A stretch of 64,000 nt of DNA from Aphanomyces cochlioides (GCA_019828595.1 JAHQRK010000008.1:1984001-2048000); one strand, 5' to 3'. Positions 41,578-53,216 are shown, counted from the stretch's first letter. Numbers and translations are program-made. Notes: generated by a model from the letters alone, not told the origin.

Positions 41578-44035
41578 GGGAAGCGATCGTTGTGAGATCC
41601 GCTAGGTCGCCGTGAATTAAAGTAGGTTCGCTTGGGTGAAACATGACTTGATTGTGGAGAGTGATATCCAAATCGTTGCTTTCGTGTAGTTGAAGGATTT
41701 TTGTCATGATGTGACACATCGATTCTCCGTCGCCAGTGTACATGAATTCCATTCTGTTCCATATGTGGAGGCCAAGGTCGGTGTACATCAGGAGTGACAT
41801 GAGCGTTTCGGAGGATAGACTGCGTTTACCAAGGCGAGAGGGTAACGCTGTCACTGGACTTTTTGTTGAGGCCAAAATTGCCGCATCGCTATTGAAATAT
41901 AGTGGAGCATGAACTGCCATCAATACTTCTGCAATGGCCAGCACTTCTTCGACTTCAACTCTGTTGAGGACGATGTCATCATCGGTGATGATTGCCTCGA
42001 TGAGTGGGAGGTTGTTGACCATCTTCTGGTCACTGAACACCGAGATCACGTGGTCGTGAGTGATTGGAGTGCCGAATGTTGCCTCGTAGAGCTGACCAAA
42101 AGATTTTGTGCCACCACCAGACGCTCTTAGCCAACGATTAAGCAGTCGAAGACGAACAAAGTATTCGAAGCTGTCACGATTGGAGACAAAAATTTGGTGC
42201 AGTTGCAGTCCAAATTCGATTGGCGCACGTTCTAGATGGATGCAGATCGTGTCAACACGCCCGTCCGTAATCAATTTCAATAAGTTGAAGGAATCGTGCG
42301 CTAACGCTTCCTTAACTTGGGCCGGGATATGTTGTGGTGCGTTTTGAGCCTTGGTGTCAAGGTCGTTGAGCTCGGCAAGTATGGCATCGAGAGACTTCTC
42401 AAACCTTTGGATTGAGCCCTCGTGGGGTTTGATCCCGCTAATGAACTCTTCAGCGGCAACGTGCACCTTGTCACCAGATTTGAGTGTCAGCTTTGGAACA
42501 AATACTTTGACAGTGGTGTTGCCAACTGTCGTTTCGTGTTCCTCGGGCTCAACATTAGCGCGTTCGTCCAGAGCCGCAAACATGTTCGGGGAGATCCAAG
42601 GACGATCAGGAGCTGGGATTGAGCCAGCGGAGATTGGGGTTTTCTTTCTTTTGCCTGTAGTTTGAACTTCAGTCCATTCCTTGTTGCTGTCTCGGGTCGT
42701 TTTCTGCCGTTTGGCAGTGGATGTCGAGACAGCGGCGTCTCCCCGTGGGCGGTGAGGGGTTGCGTGAAGTCCATGTTGGGTGGCGATTACATCGAGGTCA
42801 AGGCGCGCGAGCTTCTTGTCACGGTAAAACCATCCTTGACCAAACACGCGGAGGCACCGACCCTTGAAAATGAATTCTTCAATTGATCGACCGTCATTGT
42901 GCATAGATTCGGGTATAGCTGTCCCTTCAAAATACAAGCGATAACGAGAGCTAGCCAAGCCAGTCGTCGAGGAAACTGTGGAGTATGAGCCCCACAAAAA
43001 GCGCGGCTCAAGCTTTGACATGATGCTGAACATGAGACGTTCTTCATCCTGTCCTTGGAGACCAGATGGGATATCGATGAAATATCCATCAAGTATATGG
43101 GGCTCAGTCATGACAAATCTCTGAGAGCTGCCATCCTTTGCCACTTGGATCTTGAGAGAGACTCCACGCAGCTTTTTAAGAGCATCTTCAGAGGCTATGC
43201 CCCACTTGAGAAGACGATTGGAGACATCTTTCTCGCACTTGATGACATCGACAAATGCATCGTCCAAATCAAGCGCTTGGTTGTCAAACAATAGAGATGT
43301 CATTGCCTTGGAGATGTCGATGTATTTGGTGTATTGGCCAGTGGACATTTGTAGCCAGCCAACAACATCTCTGGGGGAATGTTTTTGGATGGGCAAAGTG
43401 TCGTCAAACGTGAGAGATCCTGTCGCGCGTTTTTGCAACAAGGACGCCAGCTCGGCCATAGTTGGTCGATAATGGCCGACGTCACTGTTCCGCTGAGCCT
43501 TGGCAGATTTAGCTCTCTGCTTGGCTTGGAATTCCCACACGCATTCGTTTGGCTTTTTGGTCGAGGTGTTCGACTCGGGTGGTATTGGCACGGAGCGTGT
43601 TGTAGCAGGAGGCGAGGCATCGATTTGAGCTTCAGGCTCCATTTCCACATCAACATTGGTGTCGCGAATCGATTGGTCTTCAGAGCGCGGCTCCAGCTCA
43701 GTGGCTTGAGTAATCGGTGGGGTATGTGGTTGGTTGTTGTTGGAGATATCCTCTATGTCTTCATCAGGCATCGGAGAAACATTATCCTTGTTGACAGTTT
43801 TGTCGCTGGTACGAGCGCTTGGTAATGGCACGCGACCACCGAGTGTAGCAAGACGTATGGGCGGTTGAGCAGCAGGCGGAGTTTTGTCGATGATTGAGTC
43901 AGGTTCATCGTCATCATCATCGTCAACAATCACCTCCATGATACTAGAAGCGTCCGAGGTATTGCGAAAGGGAGAGGCAGAAAAAGCTGAGGGCTTGTGT
44001 GCATGAGCACGGCTGGAAGAGCGGGTAGTCGCCAT
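41570..44035 (-). CDS. ORF1 (A7), 821 aa
   Basis: It is complete from the ATG at 44035 (51-nt 5' UTR) to TAA at 41570, with all blocks described for A2 ORF1. The apparent upstream extension runs into the antisense of the tRNA stub and is not real. Confidence 0.88.
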   Translation of the reverse strand: MATTRSSSRAHAHKPSAFSASPFRNTSDASSIMEVIVDDDDDDEPDSIIDKTPPAAQPPIRLATLGGRVPLPSARTSDKTVNKDNVSPMPDEDIEDISNNNQPHTPPITQATELEPRSEDQSIRDTNVDVEMEPEAQIDASPPATTRSVPIPPESNTSTKKPNECVWEFQAKQRAKSAKAQRNSDVGHYRPTMAELASLLQKRATGSLTFDDTLPIQKHSPRDVVGWLQMSTGQYTKYIDISKAMTSLLFDNQALDLDDAFVDVIKCEKDVSNRLLKWGIASEDALKKLRGVSLKIQVAKDGSSQRFVMTEPHILDGYFIDIPSGLQGQDEERLMFSIMSKLEPRFLWGSYSTVSSTTGLASSRYRLYFEGTAIPESMHNDGRSIEEFIFKGRCLRVFGQGWFYRDKKLARLDLDVIATQHGLHATPHRPRGDAAVSTSTAKRQKTTRDSNKEWTEVQTTGKRKKTPISAGSIPAPDRPWISPNMFAALDERANVEPEEHETTVGNTTVKVFVPKLTLKSGDKVHVAAEEFISGIKPHEGSIQRFEKSLDAILAELNDLDTKAQNAPQHIPAQVKEALAHDSFNLLKLITDGRVDTICIHLERAPIEFGLQLHQIFVSNRDSFEYFVRLRLLNRWLRASGGGTKSFGQLYEATFGTPITHDHVISVFSDQKMVNNLPLIEAIITDDDIVLNRVEVEEVLAIAEVLMAVHAPLYFNSDAAILASTKSPVTALPSRLGKRSLSSETLMSLLMYTDLGLHIWNRMEFMYTGDGESMCHIMTKILQLHESNDLDITLHNQVMFHPSEPTLIHGDLADLTTIASRG

Positions 44036-44051
44036 GTTGTCAGTTTTGGAC

Positions 44052-44086
44052 AGTGGTACTGCGGGGTAGCTGGCAAATTGGAAACT
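44052..44086 (-). promoter_or_regulatory. Conserved 35-nt 5' terminus of the LINE (A7)
   Basis: Identical to the other full-length termini, with no extra bases at the junction. Confidence 0.55.
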
Positions 44087-44100
44087 GCTCCTATGGCTCA
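44087..44100 (+). repeat. 14-nt tRNA-Met stub between A7 and A8
   Basis: GCTCCTATGGCTCA. Confidence 0.92.
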
Positions 44101-44178
44101 ATGTCAATGGGGAGTCTATTTGTAGTTAATGTAAACTACAAACTAATATTGCCCGAAGGCTCATCCCATTTCCAACTG

Positions 44179-45393
44179 CTAGGTTGAATTGGAAATCAAT
44201 TTGGCTTTTCGTTTTCTTGATTCGCTTCGACGTTGGGACTTCGATTTCTTCGGTGTTTGTAAGCTAACACGGCGAATATGTCGGATAAAACTGACTCTTG
44301 GCATCTGACCCAGGGGGTATACATTTTCATTGTCTTGGATCATACATAGACTTCGGTCTATGCAGCGCTTGTATCGCTTGGCGAGGACCCAGCAATGGGA
44401 TGTTGAATCAGTGACAGAAACAACCAAGAATTCTCCGTCAGGCTCATCCAATATCGCTCTACAGATATCACGAATTGGATCACCCACCGATTGCTTGAGC
44501 AGTTGACGGGAGAATATGGCGTCGTTGTAGTGGAATCCATGTGTGTATGCCAGCTTGAGAAAATCATGCATCTTGGAAGGGGGAATGCCCGCGTCTTGAG
44601 GAACTCCATGGGCCTCTTTGAAACCCGAAATGACTTCTTCGCTGAGCTCAAAATTGGAGACATTCAAATTGGTAGCAACGATTCGGATTGCAGCCGCAAG
44701 ACAAGATTTGTCACTGTTGTTGCCAATTTCTAGCCACAGAGGATCCATCGCTCGAAATTCAGCAAGCGTTGGGGCGAGACCAGTGTTCGTGAGGAAGTGG
44801 GCTCCAGCTTGTCGCCATCGTTGGTACATCGCCACGGCTTCTTGACACCCGCTGAGGTCTTTTTCGTCGAACCAGTCTTTGTCGAGTCCATCCGGGCGTT
44901 GAAACTTCCAGTTGACTTGGTATTGAATAGTTGAAATTCGATTTCGCATTGATGCCACTTCGCGGTGGTCATCGATAAACAACACTTCATCGATGTCATC
45001 ATCGTCGGTTGGAATTCGCAGAGTGCGTGGGCGGTTGGTTGGGGCATCAGCCGTTGTCGCATTCGTTTGTGGCCTGGCTGGAACAGAAACATCGTCCAAT
45101 AGATCCATGAGGGATGGTAGCGGAGATCCATTGTCATTGCCCAAGGGGTCAAATTCGCGGGTGCTCGAGTTCAAAATGGACATATCAGGAGTAAATTGGT
45201 GTTCTTCAGTTGTAACTGGACTTGAAGGACGAGTGTCGGATGATTGCGTCATAGGTACAGAAATCTCAACTCCATCCACTCCCTCAAGAGTAATCCCTGG
45301 AGACATCGAGCTCCCCACACCTCGTGTAGTTATGGGTCTCGACGTCTGCGCGGGGAGTACGCTATCGGCAGTGAAAATCGTTGAAGCTTCCAT
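44179..45393 (-). CDS. ORF3 (A8), 404 aa
   Basis: It is complete from the ATG at 45393; the final residue is Thr instead of Ala. Domain residues are as in A2. It sits in a truncated element. Confidence 0.65.
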   Translation of the reverse strand: MEASTIFTADSVLPAQTSRPITTRGVGSSMSPGITLEGVDGVEISVPMTQSSDTRPSSPVTTEEHQFTPDMSILNSSTREFDPLGNDNGSPLPSLMDLLDDVSVPARPQTNATTADAPTNRPRTLRIPTDDDDIDEVLFIDDHREVASMRNRISTIQYQVNWKFQRPDGLDKDWFDEKDLSGCQEAVAMYQRWRQAGAHFLTNTGLAPTLAEFRAMDPLWLEIGNNSDKSCLAAAIRIVATNLNVSNFELSEEVISGFKEAHGVPQDAGIPPSKMHDFLKLAYTHGFHYNDAIFSRQLLKQSVGDPIRDICRAILDEPDGEFLVVSVTDSTSHCWVLAKRYKRCIDRSLCMIQDNENVYPLGQMPRVSFIRHIRRVSLQTPKKSKSQRRSESRKRKAKLISNST

Positions 45394-45621
45394 TGTTGTT
45401 GTCTTGGGTAAAATCAAAAGTGAGTCTTGGAGAATTGTTTTGAGATTCTCACTGAACTTATTCTCAGTTGCGACACTTGAGTCAGGCACGATTTGATTGG
45501 GCAGTGAAATGTTTTGCGCGGATCGTGAGTGATGGTCGCCAGGATTCCCAATCAAAAATTCAGCTGGGATACCAAGTCAAGAATACAGCTGGGGCTTGTA
45601 ATCAAATTACTGGTGTTCAAC

Positions 45622-46400
45622 TCAAAAAGACATGGGATATTTGTCGAATAGCTCGTTGTATCCAGCTTGAGAGAAAAGGACTGAGACCGCTTCGATGATG
45701 TTTCGATAGTCGAAGTCGTCAGGCGAGAGCAAACGAATTGTTCGCCTGATGGAAGCTGTCCAACTGACAAATATAATCTCGTTCCATAGTAAAATCGGTA
45801 GAGGCTTTTTGCCATCGAACTTGGTTGCATTTCTTTGAGTCCATAAGGAGTACGTGATGGAAGCACAAAGGAGGGACCATAATTTGAATAATGCGTCATG
45901 CAGGTGTTTTCCTCGCGTATTGGTCTTGAAGCGACTGATATTCGTGGTGGTTGCCCAATCAAACTTAACACCATAAGCACTCCATGCTCGCTCTTGGAAC
46001 ATCCAAACTTGATGTACATGATGACATGTATGGAAGGCATGATGAAAAGTCTCAACATCCGAGCAAACTTCGTAGACACAACAAATAGCGTCAGGGTTTT
46101 GGATCTGCATATAGGAAAACCTCGAGTTGACGGGTAACATCTTCATGTGCAATCGAAACCATACATCGCCTTGAACAGGTGGAGGTAGATTACACACAGT
46201 ACGAATGAGACGGATATACTTTGCTATGTCTTTGTCAGTTCTTGTCGTAGTCTTCATAGGATGTATAGCTTCAGTCTGGGGGGCGTGGTAAGCTAAATGC
46301 ACCACGTTTTTCTTGGGCCACGACTCGAAAGGTAAATCAGCATCCTTGATTCTGGCTGTAAACGGATGTTGACAAGTCGGGACATTAGGCAGTGGCGACT
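45622..46400 (-). pseudogene. ORF2 C-terminal fragment (A8), early stop
   Basis: It includes the zinc motif, where CCVYEVC replaces CCVYEDC. An arginine codon became TGA (45624-45622), removing the last five residues (RVEHQ). There is no start, endonuclease or RT. Confidence 0.86.
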
Positions 46401-46414
46401 GCTCCTATGGCTCA
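46401..46414 (+). repeat. 14-nt tRNA-Met stub between A8 and A9
   Basis: GCTCCTATGGCTCA. Confidence 0.92.
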
Positions 46415-47112
46415 ATGTCAATGGGGAGTCTATTTGTAGTTAATGTAAACTACAAACTAATATTGCCCGAAGGCTCATCCCATTTCCAACTGCTAGGCTG
46501 AATTGGAAATCAATTTGGCTTTTCGTTTTCTTGATTCGCTTCGACGTTGGGACTTCGATTTCTTCGGTGTTTGTAAGCTAACACGGCGAATATGTCGGAT
46601 AAAACTGACTCTTGGCATCTGACCCAGGGGGTATACATTTTCATTGTCTTGGATCATACATAGACTTCGGTCTATGCAGCGCTTGTATCGCTTGGCGAGG
46701 ACCCAGCAATGGGATGTTGAATCAGTGACAGAAACAACCAGGAATTCTCCGTCAGGCTCATCCAATATCGCTCTACAGATATCACGAATTGGATCACCCA
46801 CCGATTGCTTGAGCAGTTGACGGGAGAATATGGCGTCGTTGTAGTGGAATCCATGTGTGTATGCCAGCTTGAGAAAATCATGCATCTTGGAAGGGGGAAT
46901 GCCCGCGTCTTGAGGAACTCCATGGGCCTCTTTGAAACCCGAAATGACTTCTTCGCTGAGCTCAAAATTGGAGACATTCAAATTGGTGGCAACGATTCGG
47001 ATTGCAGCCGCAAGACAAGATTTGTCACTGTTGTTGCCAATTTCTAGCCACAGAGGATCCATCGCTCGAAATTCAGCAAGCGTTGGGGCGAGACCAGTGT
47101 TCGTGAGGAAGT
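46415..47112 (-). mobile_element. 5'-truncated family A LINE, copy A9 (698 bp)
   Basis: 3' UTR plus ORF3 C-terminus. It is truncated at cgtgaggaagt, where the intact sequence continues into gggctcc, similar to the target start GCTCC. Confidence 0.93.
46493..47112 (-). pseudogene. ORF3 C-terminal fragment (A9)
   Basis: It retains the putative protease-like half (C231, H333 and D354 equivalents) and lacks the chromodomain-like part. Confidence 0.82.
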
Positions 47113-47126
47113 GCTCCTATGGCTCA
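47113..47126 (+). repeat. 14-nt tRNA-Met stub between A9 and A10
   Basis: GCTCCTATGGCTCA. Confidence 0.92.
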
Positions 47127-47837
47127 ATGTCAATGGGGAGTCTATTTGTAGTTAATGTAAACTACAAACTAATATTGCCCGAAGGCTCATCCCATTTCCA
47201 ACTGCTAGGCTGAATTGGAAATCAATTTGGCTTTTCGTTTTCTTGATTCGCTTCGACGTTGGGACTTCGATTTCTTCGGTGTTTGTAAGCTAACACGGCG
47301 AATATGTCGGATAAAACTGACTCTTGGCATCTGACCCAGGGGGTATACATTTTCATTGTCTTGGATCATACATAGACTTCGGTCTATGCAGCGCTTGTAT
47401 CGCTTGGCGAGGACCCAGCAATGGGATGTTGAATCAGTGACAGAAACAACCAAGAATTCTCCGTCAGGCTCATCCAATATCGCTCTACAGATATCACGAA
47501 TTGGATCACCCACCGATTGCTTGAGCAGTTGACGGGAGAATATGGCGTCGTTGTAGTGGAATCCATGTGTGTATGCCAGCTTGAGAAAATCATGCATCTT
47601 GGAAGGGGGAATGCCCGCGTCTTGAGGAACTCCATGGGCCTCTTTGAAACCCGAAATGACTTCTTCGCTGAGCTCAAAATTGGAGACATTCAAATTGGTA
47701 GCAACGATTCGGATTGCAGCCGCAAGACAAGATTTGTCACTGTTGTTGCCAATTTCTAGCCACAGAGGATCCATCGCTCGAAATTCAGCAAGCGTTGGGG
47801 CGAGACCAGTGTTCGTGAGGAAGTGGGCTCCAGCTTG
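47127..47837 (-). mobile_element. 5'-truncated family A LINE, copy A10 (711 bp)
   Basis: 3' UTR plus ORF3 C-terminus, truncated at ccagcttg. It lies next to the intact tRNA at 47838, so it is the expected youngest member of the A6-A10 stack. Confidence 0.93.
47205..47837 (-). pseudogene. ORF3 C-terminal fragment (A10)
   Basis: It starts around residue 195 (QAGAHFLTNTG...) and keeps the putative Cys-His-Asp half. An artificial longer frame reads in from antisense tRNA sequence. Confidence 0.82.
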
Positions 47838-47910
47838 GCTCCTATGGCTCAGTTGGTAGAGCGTCAGTCTCATAATCTGAAGGTCGCCAGTTCGATCCTG
47901 GCTGGGAGCA
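47838..47910 (+). tRNA. tRNA-Met(CAT), elongator; unit 8, restored after five insertions
   Basis: It has the consensus cloverleaf; its original 5' flank is now 12.6 kb away at 35246. Confidence 0.97.
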
Positions 47911-47913
47911 GCC

Positions 47914-47929
47914 TTTTTCATCCCTTTTT
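47914..47929 (+). terminator. Pol III terminator of the unit 8 tRNA
   Basis: Two TTTTT runs. Confidence 0.82.
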
Positions 47930-48034
47930 CTTGCCGCACTTGAACCGACATTCTCACAAAATCAAGCACACTACCATCGACACACAACAAGTATCACTCT
48001 GTCCCCTCGTCGTCAAAATAGCACCACCAGTCAA

Positions 48035-48710
48035 CTAACACACACATTCCATTTGCCACACAAGGCCAGACGCATCGAAATGTTGTACCAACACACTACT
48101 CAATATACCTGCACCGACATATGCGCAAGTCTGTGAACGCGGCCAAAAACATCGCTCGTTCAGTCCTCCTGAGATCTCTTCTTTGCATGCACTCATGCCA
48201 CTTTGTGTCGTGACAACAAGAACACTACTAAACACCGCGGTCCCAATCACTGATCACATGTATTACCTCGTTAGACGCAGAGGCTTAATATTGAATCCCC
48301 ACGTTGCTTGATAAACGAAAGGTTGACAATACGACAGGAAAAACTCACGAACGTCTCACTCTTAGCTCTCAAAAGCAGTTCAATAGTGCCAGTGATTTCG
48401 ATAGTAGTGTCTACAGTCGAAATGAACCAGGGATCGTAGAGTCTCCATATTGCGAATACTTTTACACAAATGAATGCCGCTGTGGCTACAGTGGTAAAGT
48501 GTCAATGGGTTTGTTTTGAATGGAATGAGAAGTGTGTTTACGCAAGGACTCGATGTGTTTGTGCGCATCCTTCCAGCAAGCATACATCAAGAAAAGTGTA
48601 GCGTCGGTCACCGGGGTAAACGCCATGCATTTGTATATGTTTCTAAGGTTCAAGAATACATGAGAAAGGATCCGTCGATGAGTTCCAGCATTTTTAGTCG
48701 TTGGTGGCAT
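48035..48710 (-). CDS. Candidate spliced spacer gene, unit 8
   Basis: Full-length form, structure as in unit 2: exons 48710-48542, 48485-48360 and 48249-48035. Confidence 0.35.
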
Positions 48711-48890
48711 GTATGAAGTCTTGTAGACGTCAGTATCTCTATTTTTGAGGTGGTTTCAAGTGGAAGAAATGTTTGAATTTTTGGTAAGGCGAAAGATGGA
48801 GTGCGAGTAGTTTGAGACGAGAGTGGGGTATGAATAGGAAGGTGTTTGAATGGTGGATTTAGAATTTGAAGTGTCCAATCAAGGCATGCC

Positions 48891-48904
48891 GCTCCTATGG
48901 CTCA
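48891..48904 (+). repeat. 14-nt tRNA-Met stub left of B2 (start of unit 9)
   Basis: GCTCCTATGGCTCA with native upstream flank. The intact tRNA of this unit must lie beyond the window. Confidence 0.93.
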
Positions 48905-49061
48905 CTGCAATGGGGAGGTATATTAATAGACTTTCAATATCTACTAATACTAATATTGCCTACTAACGGCTCATCCCACTTCCAAATGCTTCAGCAGATT
49001 TTCTACTTTGGGCTTTGGAGTACAGCGATTTTTGACTTGTTGAATAAATACTTGGGGCTTG

Positions 49062-52000
49062 TTAATTTGGGGCTGAAGGTTGGAGCGCGAGCAAAGTCGG
49101 GTACTTGGCTACCAGTGGGCGATAGACAGGTTGTCTATGCAAAGTATTGATTGCTGATATTGCTTCCACTCGTTGAGGGCTGTCAACTTCTTGGAGGCGA
49201 AGCCATCTGCGGATCGATGCATGCCATCGGATGAAGCTGACTTCTTGCCAAATTTCTGGCGGAGGCGGCTTCTTCGATTCGAACTTGGCGGCGTTGTGCG
49301 TTGTCCAAATATAGTGAAGGTTGGAAGCACACAGAAGAGCCCAGAGCACAAACAGTATGTCTTGAAGCTGGCTACCGCGTTCGTTGACTTGAAAGCGGTC
49401 GATGTTGGTGATGGCAGTCCAATCGAAATTGACACCGAAGCATCGCCAAGCGGTCGCGTGAAAACGCCAAAGGGGATACACGCGAGAGCAGGTGTGGAAG
49501 GCGTGGTGTTGGTTCTCCGGTGCGTCGCAATTGGTATAGACACAGCAAATTACGTCTGGCTGCTGAGGTTGCAAGTAGAACAAGCGCGAGTTGACAGGCA
49601 GCATGTTGAACAACAGTCGAAACCAAACGTCGCCATGGAGGGGAGGCGGCCAACGGCATGTTTTGCGGATGAGTCGCACGTAGGTCGCAATATCTTGTTG
49701 CTCGACGCGGGACGATGTCGCCACTGGGTGCGGTTTTCCATCCGAAGGGGCGTGATGCGCCAAACGTGATACGAGTCGCTTGGGCCAACGCTCGAAGGAT
49801 AGCAATTGATCTTTGAAAAGTGCCTTGAAAGGGTGACTTGTTGTATCGATATCGGTCAAAGCAGTTCCAGTTCGAACGCCAGACGTGCGGAGGACTTGGT
49901 CGAATATCTTGGTGAGGTGGCTATAAACTTGACCAGCACGTTCGGGTGCTGCAAATCCCATCGCGCCGTTCGCTTGTAACGTCACTTGTGCCGCACGGTT
50001 GTTGGATGACAGTCGATCAATAAACGCAGCTCTTGTAGGCCATGTCCCTTGCCGTGTCAAGAAGTCTTTGAGGCAGTGGAAACCGTTTTGAGACGCATGT
50101 CTACACCATCGACGACACAGAGCAGTCTTCACGACATTTGATGTAGCACCCGCAGGACCAACTTGCAGAGCGGGGTAGGATGTCAGCCACACGGGGAGGT
50201 TCAAAAGTTCTTCGAGGCTTGGTGGCGAAGCGGTTCGCTTGGCCATAGGTGTGGCGGCCCATTGATGCCAAATGTCGTGCCAAAGAGGATGCAGCTCCCA
50301 CAAAAACAACCACTTGGAGCTGTGGTTGGGGAAGTACGTGAGAAAGTCGAACGGGTGGGTGTCGCGATACAGCTTGTTCATGACACGGGAAAATTGTCTC
50401 TTGACAAGCAACTTCCATGGGGCAAATGTGTTGGGTGAATTGGGCTGCATCAAGAGTTGGAGCCGCAGCAGTCGCTGAGTCCGAAGCTTCGAAGCCACAT
50501 GCGGAATACCGAGGCCGAGTTTTTGATCGAACTGCCACTTGCGGCAAATAGTTGAGCGATGATGGTCGGTGATTTGCGTCTTCCGACCAAGGATGTACTT
50601 GTTGACCATTCTTTGCCAAACGGCAACCATCGTTGGAGGCACATACACTGCAGCCGTGACATGCCATAACAACGACAACAACATGGTCGATACGATGAGT
50701 TTGCGGCCTTGGATGGTTCGCGCACGACTTCCCCACGTTTGAAACGCAGCCAGAAACTTGTCGTTCAGTTGCTGGACTTGAAAATCGCGCGGCAGTCGGT
50801 GGCCAAAGAGAATACCAAGGTATTTCACTGGCTTCTCGCTCGGCAAGACGTTCAAGAGGCCACCATCGTCGATGTCTTCGATATCGAGATTGTTGTTGAG
50901 CGCCAAAGTCATGCACTTGGCAACGTTGAGACGAGCTCCAGACACAGAGCAAAAGTCTTCGACAATTGCCATTTACTCGACCGCCGCTTGGAGGGATGAC
51001 GAGAGTAGAGTCGTGTCGTCGGCAAAGTAGATGCTCGTCAGTGAGTCTCCATTTGGAAGGGGAATACCAAAATCAGGAGATCCGCGTAGCATTTCGCCGA
51101 GTGGCTCGAGGTAAAGTACGAAGAGCATGCACGATAGGGGGCAACCTTGCTTGACTCCGCGGGTAGGCCGTATGGTAGGGCCAAGACCGTCGTTGAAAAT
51201 GATCTGGACCAGAGGCGTATTGTAAAGCAACTGAACCCAAGACACAAATGTGGGACCGATGTTCATCTCCTTGAGTACGTCGAAGAGAAAGCCTTGGTCA
51301 ACCATATCGTATGCCTTGGAAAAGTCGAGAAACGTCGCGTAGTAGTCGTGGTCTTCATTGGTACAGAAAGTCTGCAATGCTTGTACCAGCATCACGTGGT
51401 CGTGCAAGCGACGGCCAGGGACAAAACCAGCTTGGCTTGGGTGAGCGAGGTATGGGGCAACTTGTGCAAGACGGTAGGCCAGCGCCCGCGATAGAATCTT
51501 GACTTCAACCGACATGAGAGTAATCGGCCGATAGTTGCCAGGGTCGCCTCTGTCTCCAGCCTTGAACAAGAGCGCCACTGCACTTCGGCGTTGTTGGAGC
51601 AGGAGGTGACCGTGATGGGTGAGTTGGTAGTTGAACACCTTGAGCAGGATTTGGGCGAATACGTCCGGGGAGACTTGAAAGAAAGCTGCAGGCCAGCCGT
51701 CTGAACCAGGAGACTTGTTCGGGTTCATAGACTTGAGCGCGCCGCACAGGTCTTCCGCCGTGAGAGGACTTTCCAGAGCGTCGCGCTGTTCTTGAGTGAG
51801 ACGTCGAGTAATGGCTCGAATGATAGCTCGGCGACGGGCCCGATTCAACGGTGGTTGGTCTCTTGGAGTGACCATGATGTTTTTCCAATGAGACGTAAAA
51901 CCAGCCTTGACTTCAGACGGGTCAGTCGACGTTACACCGTTGATTGTCACGGACGAGAGCGGCACTTTGATCCCCTTGGGTCGACGAAAAAAGTGACTGG

Positions 52001-53216
52001 TACCTCGCTCGTTGACGTTGGCGTGAAAGTCGAATTGCTGATCCAGGTTGAACTGTCGGTACTCGCTGCGGGCAGTGTCAAGGGCTTGACGGGCGGTATT
52101 AACAATGGATGTCTCAACGAGTCCCATGTCGAATGCTCGGCGGGAAGTAAGCCACTTCATCTTGAGGCTGTTGAGTGTGTACTTCATCGAGTCAATGTAC
52201 TGGCGATGACTGACTTGGAGACGCTTCTTCATTCTCTTCAACCAGCCGTACCACTTTGCGCCAAAGTTTTGAGTGTCGTCTGCGCGCATCTCGTCCAAAA
52301 GTTGATTGGCTTCGGCCTTGATCGCTGCGACTACTTGAGGGTTCTTTAAGAGCTCACGGGGGAGGCGCCAGTAACTTCGGTCGGGAGCTCGCTGCTCGCA
52401 GGAGAGGACCACTTTGTGTTCCATGTGGTCGCCTGCAAAGCTGCTTGGGGAATAGCTTGAACGTGCGTACGTTTGAGCGACGATATCTTGGTCCACAAAC
52501 AGGTAGTCGAGGCGGTTGCTTCGACCAGGGCCGCTGTAAACGCGCTCGTTGGGGTGGTGCATCCTCCACGCATCGATAACACCAAGTGCTGAAAGCCAGG
52601 CAATGCATTCCGCCTTACCAGCGTTGTGGTCTTGGCGAGGTCGAGTCGCGTCCAGATGCTCTTCCAGGGGTAAGTTGAAATCGCCTCCGACAAAGTGAAT
52701 GCTGTCGTCTTCAAAGTCGCGAGGCAGATCGTCGAAAAACGGTGCTCGAGAGTGAGCGATAACCGGGGCATAGACGTTGTGAAAGTACACAGGAACGCCG
52801 TCCCACTGAGTTCGAACAACCATGTATCTTCCAGGTCGGTCATGGGTGGTCAAGTGTTGCAGGTCGAGGAATCCAGGCATGGATCCATGGAAATACGATG
52901 CCACACCGCAGCGCCGATTGTTGAGTGAGTCGACGCGATCAGTGCGGAGATCGTTGGTGAAGAGCTTGTATTTGCCAACGCCTACTTCGTTGTTGAGGTG
53001 GAGTTGGAAGGTTTCGAGATGTTTGATGTTATTGATTTTGGTTTCTTGAAAGAAAACGGCTTGGGTCGGAATTTGGAGTCGCCGCGCCACAAGATGTCCG
53101 TTGTCTTTCAGCCCATTGAGGTTGGCAGTGGTCAGTTCGAGTATGGGGAACTTGGTGAAGAGACCGGCCGCGACCACCTTAGCCACGGAACGCGACAGAC
53201 GTTGCGTTCGCAACAT
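49062..53216 (-). pseudogene. Family B ORF2 with one nonsense codon (B2)
   Basis: It is otherwise identical in layout to B3 ORF2 (1384 aa). Codon 748, the glutamine of VEQMAIVEDF, is TAA at 50975-50973. The stop falls just after the RT FADD motif and removes the thumb and zinc-binding region. The upstream 747 codons keep the endonuclease and RT catalytic residues. Confidence 0.93.

Larger units (their letters stand above)
35958..44086 (-). mobile_element. Full-length family A LINE, copy A7 (8129 bp), ORF2 broken
   Basis: Both ends are complete: the conserved 5' terminus ends at 44086 directly at the next 14-mer, and the hairpin 3' UTR is at 35958. ORF1 and ORF3 are open. ORF2 has two separate one-base deletions, so the copy is probably dead. 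Confidence 0.95.
44101..46400 (-). mobile_element. 5'-truncated family A LINE, copy A8 (2300 bp)
   Basis: It contains the 3' UTR, ORF3 and about 260 codons of the ORF2 C-terminus, truncated at agtggcgact. Confidence 0.93.
47911..48890 (+). repeat. 980-bp spacer of tRNA-Met tandem unit 8
   Basis: G variant. Unit 9 begins at 48891, again 1053 bp from the previous tRNA start. Confidence 0.95.
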
